NCBI RefSeq assembly: GCF_032854445.1
Contig: NC_088297.1
Location: 25,971,915-26,035,914, forward strand
Length of the DNA: 64,000 nucleotides
Direction of reading: 5' to 3'
Origin: Liolophura sinensis
Taxonomy: Eukaryota > Mollusca > Polyplacophora > Chitonida > Chitonidae
Shown piece by piece: positions 35,001 to 47,000 of this stretch. How positions within the stretch are numbered: position 1 is the stretch's first letter; the number at the start of each line of letters is the position of its first letter. The position numbers and the translations under genes are program-made. Below the pieces are notes generated by a model that was not told the DNA's origin, searched no databases, and saw only the letters and a list, made by a program, of their open reading frames with translations.

Positions 35001-38000
35001 TTGTGTGAGGGACTCAGTCAGACAGTGTGTTAAGTGTTCCCCTCCACAGTGCTGTTAGGAGTAAATGGTGTGAGGGACTCGATCAGACAGTGTGTTAAGT
35101 GTTCCCCTCCACAGTGCTTTTAGGAGTAAATGGTGTGAGGGACTCAGTCAGATAGTGCGTTAAGTTTTCCCCTCCACAATGCTGTAAGGAGTAAATTGTT
35201 TGAGGGACTCAGTCAGACAGTGTGTTAAGTGTTCCCCTCCACAGTGCTGTTTGGAGTAAATGGTGTGAGGGACTCGATCAGACAGTGTGTTTAGTTTTGC
35301 CCTCCACAATGCTGTTAGGAGTAAATTATGTGAGGGACTCAGTCAGACAGTGTGTTAAGTTTTCCCCTCCACAATGCTGTTAGGAGTAAATGGTGTGAGG
35401 GACTCAGTCAGACAGTGTGTTAAGTTTTCCCCTCCACAATGCTGTTAGGAGTAAATGGTGTGAGGGACTCAGTCAGACAGTGTGTTAAGTTTTCCCCTCC
35501 ACAATGCTGTTAGGAGTAAATGGTGTGAGGGACTCAGTGAGACAGTGTGTTAAGTTTTGCCCTCTACAATGCTGCTAGAAGTAAATTGTGTGAGGGACTC
35601 AGTCAGACAGTGCGTTAAGTGTTCCCCTCCACAGTGCTGTTAAGAGTAAGTGGTGTGAGGGACTTAGTCAGACAGTGCGTTAAGTGTTCCCCTCCACAGT
35701 GCTGTTAGGAGTAAATTATGTGGGGGACTCAGTCAGACAATGTGTTAAGTTTTCCCCTCCACAATGCTGTTACGAGTAAATTGTGTGAGGGACTTAGTCA
35801 GACAGTGCGTTAAGTTTTCCCTTCCACAATGCTACTAGGAGTAAATTGTGTGAGGGACTTAGTCAGACAGTGCGTTAAGTTTTCCCCTCCACAATGCTAC
35901 TAGGAGTAAATTGTGTGAGGGACTCAGACAGAGCATTAAATGTTCCCCTCCACAGTACAGTTAGGAGTAAATCATGTGAGGAACTCGGTCAGACAGTGCA
36001 TTTAAGTGTTCCCCTCCACAATGCTGTTAGGAGTAAATGGTGTGAGGGACTCAGTCAGATAGTGCATTAAGTGTTCCCCTCCACAATGCTGTTAGGAGTA
36101 AATGGTGTGAGGGACTCAGTCAGATAGTGCGTTAAGTTTTCCCCTGCGCAATGCTGTTAGGAGTAAATTATGTGAGGGACTCAGTCAGACAGTGTGTTAA
36201 GTTTTCCCCTCCACTATGCTGTTAGGAGTAAATGGTGTGAGGGACTCAGTCAGACAGTGTGTTAAGTTTTCCCCTCCACAATGCTGTTAGGAGTAAATTG
36301 TGTGAGGGACTCAGTCAGACAGTGTGTTAAGTTTTCCTCTCCACAATGCTGTTAGGAGTAAATGGTGTGAGGGACTCAGTGAGACAGTGTGTTAAGTTTT
36401 GCCCTCTACATTGCTGTTAGGAGTAAATTATGTGGGGGACTCAGTCAGACAGTGCATTAAGTTTTCCCCTCTACAATGCTGTTAGGAGAAAATTGTGAGG
36501 GACTTAGTCAGACAGTGCGTTAAGTTTTGCCCTCTACAATGCTGTTAGGAGAAAATTGTGTGAGGGACTTAGTCAGACAGTGCGTTAAGTGTTCCCCTCC
36601 ACAGTGCTGTTAGGAGTAAATGGTGTGAGGGACTCAGTCAGATAGTGCATTAAGTTTTCCCCTCCACAATCTGTTAGGAGTAAATTATGTGAGGGACTCA
36701 GTGAGACAGTGTGTTAAGTGTTCCCCTCCACAATGCTGTTCGGAGTAAATTATGTGGGGGACTCAGTCAGACAGTGCATTAAGTTTTCCCCTCCACAATG
36801 CTGTTAGGAGTAAATTGTGTGAGGGACTTAGTCAGACAGTGCGTTAAGTTTTCCCCTCCACAATGCTGCTAGGAGTAAATGGTGTGAGGGACTCAGTGAG
36901 ACAGTGTGTCAAGTTTTGCCCTCTACATTGCTGTTAGGAGTAAATTATGTGGAGAACTCAGTCAGACAGTGCATTAAGTTTTGCCCTCTACAATGCTGTT
37001 AGGAGAAAATTGTGTGAGGGACTTAGTCAGACAGTGCGTTAAGTGTTCCCCTCCACAGTGCTGTTAGGAGTAAATGGTGTGAGGGACTCAGTCAGATAGT
37101 GCATTAAGTGTTCCCCTCCACAGTGCTGTTAGGAGTAAATGGTGTGAGGGACTCAGTCAGATAGTGCGTTAAGTTTTCCCCTCCACAATGCTGTAAGGAG
37201 TAAATTTTGTGAGGGACTCAGTCAGACAGTGTGTTAAGTGTTCCCCTCCACAGTGCTGTTAGGAGTAAATGGTGTGAGGGACTCGATCAGACAGTGTGTT
37301 AAGTGTTCCCCTCCACAGTGCTGTTAGGAGTAAATGGTGTGAGGGACTTAGTCAGATAGTGCGTTAAGTGTTCCCCTCCACAATGCTGTTAGGAGTAAAT
37401 TATGTGAGGGACTCAGTCAGACAGTGTGTTAAGTTTTCCCCTCCACAATGCTGTTAGGAGTAAATTTTGTGAGGGACTTAGTCAGACAGTGTGTTAAGTT
37501 TTGCCCTCTACATTGCTGTTAGGAGTAAATTATGTGGGGGACTCAGTCAGACAGTGCATTAAGTTTTGCCCTCTACAATGCTGTTAGGAGAAAATTGTGT
37601 GAGGGACTCAGTCAGACAGTGCGTTAAGTGTTCCCCTCCACAGTGCTGTTAGGAGTAAATTATGTGGAGGACTCAGTCAGACAGTGCATTAAGTTTTGCC
37701 CTCTACAATGCTGTTAGGAGAAAATTGTGTGAGGGACTTAGTCAGACAGTGCGTTAAGTGTTCCCCTCCACAATGCTGTTAGGAGTAAATGGTGTGAGGG
37801 ACTCAGTCAGATAGTGCATTAAGTTTTCCCCTCCACAATCTGTTAGGAGTAAATTATGTGAGGGACTCAGTCAGACAGTGTGTTAAGTGTTCCCCTCCAC
37901 AATGCTGTTAGGAGTAAATTATGTGGGGGACTCAGTCAGACAGTGCATTAAGTTTTCCCCTCCACAATGCTGTTAGGAGTAAATTGTGTGAGGGACTTAG

Positions 38001-41000
38001 TCAGACAGTGCGTTAAGTTTTCCCCTCCACAATGCTGCTAGGAGTAAATGGTGTGAGGGACTCAGTGAGACAGTGTGTCAAGTTTTGCCCTCTACATTGC
38101 TGTTAGGAGTAAATTATGTGGAGGACTCAGTCAGACAGTGCATTAAGTTTTGCCCTCTACAATGCTGTTAGGAGAAAATTGTGTGAGGGACTTAGTCAGA
38201 CAGTGTGTTAAGTTTTCCCCTCCACAATGCTGTTAGGAGTAAATGGTGTGAGGGACTCAGTGAGACAGTGTGTTAAGTTTTGCCCTCTACATTGCTGTTA
38301 AGAGTAAGTGGTGTGAGGGACTCGGTCAGACAGTGCGTTAAGTGTTCCCCTCCACAGTGCTGTTAGGAGTAAATTGTGTGAGGACTCAGTCAGACAGTGT
38401 GTTAAGTTTCCCCTCCACAATGCTGTTAGGAGTAAATTGTGTGAGGGACTCAGACAGTGCGTTAAGTTTTCCCCTCCACATTGCTGTTTGGAGTAAATTA
38501 TGTGGGGGACTCAGTCAGACAGAGCATTAAATGTTCCCCTCCACAGTACAGTTAGGAGTAAAACATGTGAGGAACTCGGTCAGACAGTGCATTTAAGTGT
38601 TCCCCTCCACAATGCTGTTCGGAGTAAATTGTTTGAGGGACTCAGTCAGACAGTGCGTTAAGTTTCCCCTCCACAGTGCTGTTAGGAGTAAATTTTGTGA
38701 AGGACTCAGTCAGACAGTGTGTTAAGTTTTCCCCTCCACAATGCTGTTATGAGTAAATGGTGTGAGGGACTCGGTCAGACAGTGTGTTAAGTTTTGCCCT
38801 CCACAATGCTGTTAGGAGTAAATTGTGTGAGGGACTCAGTCAGACAGTGTGTTAAGTTTTGCCCTCCACAATGCTGTAAGGAGTAAATTTTGTGAGGGAC
38901 TCAGTCAGACAGTGTGTTAAGTGTTCCCCTCCACAGTGCTGTTAGGAGTAAATGGTGTGAGGGACTCGATCAGACAGTGTGTTAAGTGTTCCCCTCCACA
39001 ATGCTGTTAGGAGTAAATGGTGTGAGGGACTTAGTCAGACAGTGTGTTAAGTTTTCCCCTCCACAATGCTGTTAGGAGTAAATTGTGTGAGGGACTCAGT
39101 CAGACAGTGCGTTAAGTTTTCCCCTCCACAATGCTGTAAGGAGTAAATTGTTTGAGGGACTCAGTCAGACAGTGTGTTAAGTGTTCCCCTCCACAGTGCT
39201 GTTAGGAGTAAATGGTGTGAGGGACTCGATCAGACAGTGTGTTTAGTTTTGCTCTCCACAATGCTGTTAGGAGTAAATTATGTGAGGGACTCAGTCAGAC
39301 AGTGTGTTAAGTTTTACCCTCCACAATGCTGTTAGGAGTAAATGGTGTGAGGGACTCAGTCAGACAGTGTGTTAAGTGTTCCCCTCCACAATGCTGTTAG
39401 GAGTAAATGGTGTGAGGGACTCAGTCAGACAGTGTGTTAAGTTTTCCCCTCCACAATGCTGTTAGGAGTAAATGGTGTGAGGGACTCAGTGAGACAGTGT
39501 GTCAAGTTTTGCCCTCTACATTGCTGTTAGGAGTAAATTATGTGGGGGACTCAGTCAGACAGTGCGTTAAGTTTTGCCCTCTACAATGCTGCTAGAAGTA
39601 AATTGTGTGAGGGACTTAGTCAGACAGTGCGTTAAGTGTTCCCCTCCACAGTGCTGTTAAGAGTAAGTGGTGTGAGGGACTCGATCAGACAGTGCGCTAA
39701 GTGTTCCCCTCCACAGTGCTGTTAGGAGTAAATTATGTGGGGGATTCAGTCAGAGAATGTGTTAAGTTTTCCCCTCCACAATGCTGTTACGAGTAAATTT
39801 TGTGAGGGACTTAGTCAGACAGTGCGTTAAGTTTTCCCCTCCACAATGCTACTAGGAGTAAATTGTGTGAGGGACTCAGTCAGACAGTGTTTTAAGTTTC
39901 CCCTCCACAATGCTGTTAGGAGTAAATTGTGTGAGGGACTCAGTCAGACAGTGTGTTAAGTATTCCCCTCCACGGTGCTGTTAGGAGTAAATTGTGTGAG
40001 GGACTCAGTCAGACAGTGCGTTAAGTTTCCCCTCCACAGTGCTGTTAGGAGTAAATTTTGTGAGGGACTCAGTCAGACAGTGTGTTAAGTTTTCCCCTCC
40101 ACAATGCTGTTATGAGTAAATGGTGTGAGGGACTCGGTCAGACAGTGTGTTAAGTTTTCCCCTCCACAATGCTGTTAGGAGTAAATTGTGTGAGTGACTC
40201 AGTCAGACAGTGTGTTAAGTTTTGCCCTCCACAATGCTGTAAGGAGTAAATTGTGTGAGGGACTCAGTCAGACAGTGTGTTAAGTGTTCCCCTCCACAGT
40301 GCTGTTAGGAGTAAATTGTGTGAGGGACTCGATCAGAGAGTGTGTTAAGTGTTCCCCTCCACAATGCTGTTTGGAGTAAATTATGTGGGGGACTCAGTCA
40401 GACAGAGCATTTAAGTGTTCCCCTCCACAATGCTGTTAGGAGTAAATTGTGTGAGGGACTCGATCAGAGAGTGTGTTAAGTGTTCCCCTCCACAATGCTG
40501 TTAGGAGTAAATTGTTTGAGGGACTCAGTCAGACAGTGCATTTAAGTGTTCCCCTCCACAATGCTGTTAGGAGTAAATTGTGTGAGGGACTCAGTCAGAC
40601 AGTGTGTTAAGTTTTCCCCTCCACAATGCTGTTAGGAGTAAATGGTGTGAGGGACTCAGTCAGACAGTGTGTTAAGTTTTCCCCTCCACAGTGCTGTTAG
40701 GAGTAAATGGTGTGAGGGACTCGGTCAGACAGTGTGTTAAGTTTTCCCCTCCACAATGCTGTTAGGAGTAAATTGTGTGAGGGACTCAGTCAGACAGTGT
40801 GTTAAGTTTTCCCCTCCACAATGCTGTTAGGATTAAATGGTGTGAGGGACTCAGTCAGACAGTGTGTTAAGTTTTGCCCTCCACAATGCTGTTAGGAGTA
40901 AATGGTGTGAGGGACTCAGTCAGACAGTGCGTTTAGTTTTCCCCACAATGCTGGTAGTTAGCGAAGCTATGCTGATCTACATGTGGTTTATCACATTTGT

Positions 41001-44000
41001 TTTTGGTGCCTATTCTAGGTCCATTTATGAAAAGTCCACAAAATTGACAACTTCTGTTACAGTGTATGTTACATGACATGTTAATGACTACAAATTTATA
41101 CTGGTCTGGTTTCAGGACTTCAAGAACCTTGGTCTGAAGAATGTGTGTGTAATTACAGACAAGAACCTGAGGAGCCATACATCAGTTCAGGTGTCACTAC
41201 AGTCCCTGGATCAAAGTGGTGTCAAATTCCAGGTGTTTGACAATGTACGCGTGGAACCTACCGATACGAGGTACATGATACTTGCTGGGCAAGCCATTGC
41301 TCCTAGCGGGCCAAATAGACATTGTAATGGATGACATTCCGTGTGTCAGACGATGTAGATGTTGAACCTACAGATATGAGGTACCTGATACTTGCTGGAC
41401 AAGCCAGTGCTCCTAGTGGGCCAAATAGACATTGTAATGGATGACATTCCGTGTGTCAGACGATGTAGATGTTGAACCTACACATATGAGGTACCTGATA
41501 CTTGCTGGACAAGCCAGTGCTCCTAGTGGGCCAAATAGACATTGTAATGGATGACATTCCGTGTGTCAGACGATGTAGATGTTGAACCTACAGGTATGAG
41601 GTACATGATACTTGCTGGACAAGCCAGTGCTCCTAGTGGGCCAAATAGACATTGTAATGGATGACATTTCGTGTGTCAGACGATGTAGATGTTGAACCTA
41701 CAGATATGAGCTACCTGATACTTGCTGGGCAAGCCAGTGCTCCTAGTGGGCCAAATAGACATTGTAATGGATGACATTCCATGTGTCAGACGATGTAGAT
41801 GTTGAACCTACAGATATGAGGTACATGATACTTGCTGGACAAGCCAGTGCTCCTAGTGGGCCAAATAGACATTGTAATGGATGACATTTCGTGTGTCAGA
41901 TGATGTAGATGTTGAACCTACAGATATGAGGTACATGATACTTGCTGGACAAGCCAGTGCTCCTAGTGGGCCAAATAGACATTGTAATGGATGACATTCC
42001 GTGTGTCAGACGATGTAGATGTTGAACCTACAGATATGAGGTACATGATACTTGCTGGACAAGCCAGTGCTCCTAGTGGGTCAAATAGACATTGTAATGG
42101 ATGACATTCCGTGTGTCAGACGATGTAGATGTTGAACCTACAGATATGAGGTACATGATACTTGGTGGGCAAGCCAGTGCTCCTAGTGGGCCAAATAGAC
42201 ATTGTAATGGATGACATTCCGTGTGTCAGACGATGTAGATGTTGAACCTACAGATATGAGGTACATGATACTTGGTGGGCAAGCCAGTGCTCCTAGTGGG
42301 CCAAATAGACATTGTAATGGATGACATTTCGTGTGTCAGATGATGTAGATGTTGAACCTACAGATATGAGGTACATGATACTTGCTGGACAAGCCAGTGC
42401 TCCTAGTGGGCCAAATAGACATTGTAATGGATGACATTCCGTGTGTCAGACGATGTAGATGTTGAACCTACAGGTATGAGGTACATGATACTTGCTGGAC
42501 AAGCCAGTGCTCCTAGTGGGCCAAATAGACATTGTAATGGATGACATTCCATGTGTCAGACGATGTAGATGTTGAACCTACAGGTATGAGGTACATGATA
42601 CTTGCTGGACAAGCCAGTGCTCCTAGTGGGCCAAATAGACATTGTAATGGATGACATTCCGTGTGTCAGACGATGTAGATGTTGAACCTACAGATATGAG
42701 GTACATGATACTTGCTGGACAAGCCAGTGCTCCTAGTGGGCCAAATAGACATTGTAATGGATGACATTCCGTGTGTCAGACGATGTAGATGTTGAACCTA
42801 CAGATATGAGCTACCTGATACTTGCTGGGCAAGCCAGTGCTCCTAGTGGGCCAAATAGACATTGTAATGGATGACATTCCGTGTGTCAGACGATGTAGAT
42901 GTTGAACCTACAGATATGAGGTACATGATACTTGGTGGGCAAGCCAGTGCTCCTAGTGGGCCAAATAGACATTGTAATGGATGACATTTCGTGTGTCAGA
43001 CGATGTAGATGTTGAACCTACAGATATGAGGTACATGATACTTGCTGGACAAGCCAGTGCTCCTAGTGGGCCAAATAGACATTGTAATGGATGACATTCC
43101 GTGTGTCAGACGATGTAGATGTTGAACCTACAGATATGAGGTACATGATACTTGCTGGACAAGCCAGTGCTCCTAGTGGGTCAAATAGACATTGTAATGG
43201 ATGACATTCCATGTGTCAGACGATGTAGATGTTGAACCTACAGGTATGAGGTACATGATACTTGCTGGACAAGCCAGTGCTCCTAGTGGGCCAAATAGAC
43301 ATTGTAATGGATGACATTCCATGTGTCAGACGATGTAGATGTTGAACCTACAGATATGAGGTACCTGATACTTGCTGGACAAGCCAGTGCTCCTAGTGGG
43401 CCAAATAGACATTGTAATGGATGACATTCCATGTGTCAGACGATGTAGATGTTGAACCTACAGATATGAGGTACCTGATACTTGCTGGACAAGCCAGTGC
43501 TCCTAGTGGGCCAAATAGACATTGTAATGGATGACATTCCGTGTGTCAGACGATGTAGATGTTGAACCTACAGATATGATGTACCTGATACTTGCTGGGC
43601 AAGCCAGTGCTCCTAGTGGGCCAAATAGACATTGTAATGGATGACATTCCGTGTGTCAGACGATGTAGATGTTGAACCTACAGATATGAGGTACATGATA
43701 CTTGCTGGGCAAGCCAGTGCTCCTAGTGGGTCAAATAGACATTGTAATGGATGACATTCCATGTGTCAGACGATGTAGATGTTGAACCTACAGGTATGAG
43801 GTACATGATACTTGCTGGGCAAGCCAGTGCTCCTAGTGGGTCAAATAGACATTGTAATGGATGACATTCCGTGTGTCAGACGATGTAGATGTTGAACCTA
43901 CAGGTATGAGGTACCTGATACTTGCTGGACAAGCCAGTGCTCCTAGTGGGCCAAATAGACATTGTAATGGATGACATTCCGTGTGTCAGACGATGTAGAT

Positions 44001-47000
44001 GTTGAACCTACAGATATGAGGTACCTGATACTTGCTGGACAAGCCAGTGCTCCTAGTGGGCCAAATAGACATTGTAATGGATGACATTCCGTGTGTCAGA
44101 CGATGTAGATGTTGAACCTACAGATATGAGGTACATGATACTTGCTGGACAAGCCAGTGCTCCTAGTGGGTCAAATAGACATTGTAATGGATGACATTCC
44201 ATGTGTCAGACGATGTAGATGTTGAACCTACAGATATGAGGGACATGATACTTGCTGGGCAAGCCAGTGCTCCTAGTGGGCCAAATAGACATTGTAATGG
44301 ATGACATTCCGTGTGTCAGACGATGTAGATGTTGAACCTACAGATATGAGGTACCTGATACTTGCTGGACAAGCCAGTGCTCCTAGTGGGCCAAATAGAC
44401 ATTGTAATGGATGACATTCCGTGTGTCAGACGATGTAGATGTTGAACCTACAGATATGAGGTACATGATACTTGCTGGACAAGCCAGTGCTCCTAGTGGG
44501 TCAAATAGACATTGTAATGGATGACATTCCATGTGTCAGACGATGTAGATGTTGAACCTACAGGTATGAGGTACCTGATACTTGCTGGGCAAGCCAGTGC
44601 TCCTAGTGGGCCAAATAGACATTGTAATGGATGACATTCTGTGTGTCAGACGATGTAGATGTTGAACCTACAGATATGAGGTACATGATACTTGCTGGGC
44701 AAGCCAGTGCTCCTAGTGGGCCAAATAGACATTGTAATGGATGACATTCCATGTGTCAGACGATGTAGATGTTGAACCTACAGATATGAGGTACATGATA
44801 CTTGCTGGGCAAGCCAGTGCTCCTAGTGGGCCAAATAGACATTGTAATGGATGACATTCCGTGTGTCAGACGATGTAGATGTTGAACCTACAGATATGAG
44901 GTACATGATACTTGCTGGACAAGCCAGTGCTCCTAGTGGGCCAAATAGACATTGTAATGGATGACATTCCGTGTGTCAGACGATGTAGATGTTGAACCTA
45001 CAGATATGAGGTACATGATACTTGCTGGACAAGCCAGTGCTCCTAGTGGGTCAAATAGACATTGTAATGGATGACATTCCATGTGTCAGACGATGTAGAT
45101 GTTGAACCTACAGGTATGAGGTACCTGATACTTGCTGGGCAAGCCAGTGCTCCTAGTGGGCCAAATAGACATTGTAATGGATGACATTCTGTGTGTCAGA
45201 CGATGTAGATGTTGAACCTACAGATATGAGGTACCTGATACTTGCTGGGCAAGCCAGTGCTCCTAGTGGGCCAAATAGACATTGTAATGGATGACATTTC
45301 GTGTGTCAGACGATGTAGATGTTGAACCTACAGATATGAGGTACCTGATACTTGCTGGACAAGCCAGTGCTCCTAGTGGGCCAAATAGACATTGTAATGG
45401 ATGACATTCCGTGTGTCAGATGTAGATGTTGAACCTACAGATATGAGGTACATGATACTTGCTGGACAAGCCAGTGCTCCTAGTGGGCCAAATAGACATT
45501 GTAATGGATGACATTCTGTGTGTCAGACGATGTAGATGTTGAACCTACAGATATGAGGTACATGATACTTGCTGGACAAGCCAGTGCTCCTAGTGGGCCA
45601 AATAGACATTGTAATGGATGACATTCAGTGTGTCAGACGATGTAGATGTTGAACCTACAGGTATGAGGTACATGATACTTGCTGGACAAGCCAGTGCTCC
45701 TAGTGGGCCAAATAGACATTGTAATGGATGACATTCCGTGTGTCAGACGATGTAGATGTTGAACCTACAGATATGAGGTACATGGACTATTCATTTTGGA
45801 CAAAATAGTGCTCTTAGCAGGGCAGATACATTGCTTTTGTTTGTTCAGAAGAAAGATGAGAAAAATGGTCAGAGAAATTTTTTCCTCGGGACAAAATTTA
45901 GGGAAATTAAAAGGAAACAAAAACAAAATGTAGAGTTGATAATGAGATTATGTCCTGCATTGGCCATTTGAGCTAAGATTACTTACTGCAGTTGCAGTTT
46001 GAGCTGAGATTACATACTGCAGTGGCAGTTTGAGCTGAGATTACATACTGCAGTGGCAGTTTGAGCTGAGATCACATACTGCAGTTGCAGTTTGAGCTGA
46101 GATTACATACTGCAGTTGCAGTTTGAGCTGAGATTACATACTGCAGTTGCAGTTTGAGCTGAGATTACTTACTGCAGTTGCAGTTTGAGCTGAGATTACA
46201 TACTGCAGTTGCAGTTTGAGCTGAGATTACATACTGCAGTTGCAGTTTGAGCTGAAATTACATACTGCAGTGGCAGTTTGAGCTGAGATTACATACTGCA
46301 TAATGGCAGTTTGAGCAAAGATTACATATTGCAGTGGCAGTTTGAGCTGAAATTACATACTGCAGTGGCAGTTTGAGCTGAGATTACATACTCCATAATG
46401 GCAGTTTGAGCAAAGATTACATATTGCATTGGCCATTTGAGCTGAGATTACATACTGCAGTGGCAGTTTGAGCTGAGATTTCACCCTGCATTGGCCATTT
46501 GAGCAGAGATTACATACTGCATTGGCCATTTGAGCTGAGATTACATACTGCAGTGGCAGTTTGAGCTGAGAATACATACTGCAGTGGCCATTTGAGCTGA
46601 GATTACATACTGCAGTGTCAGTTTGAGCTGAGAATACATACTGCAGTGGCAATTTGAGCTGAGATTACATACTGCAGTGGCAGTTTAAGCTGAGAATACA
46701 TACTGCAGTGGCAGTTTGAGCTGAGAATACATACTGCAGTGGCCGTTTGAGCTGAGATTACATACTGCAGTGGCCGTTTCAGCCGAGATTACAACTGCAT
46801 AATGTCAGTTTGAGCTAAGATTACATACTGCATTGGCCATTTGAGCTGAGATTACATAATGCAGTGTCAGTTTGAGCTGGGATTACATGCTGCAGTGGCA
46901 ATTTGAGCTGAGATTACATACTGCAGTGGCAGTTTGAGTGACCACCACATGAGCATTCATTCGCTAGGTGACACTTTTGCGATTGACCAACATAATGCTG

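Noticed and set aside
34155-46940. CRISPR-like appearance of regularly spaced repeats
   Set aside because: No unique spacers: the whole unit repeats. The host is a eukaryote with introns, and no cas-like genes are present.
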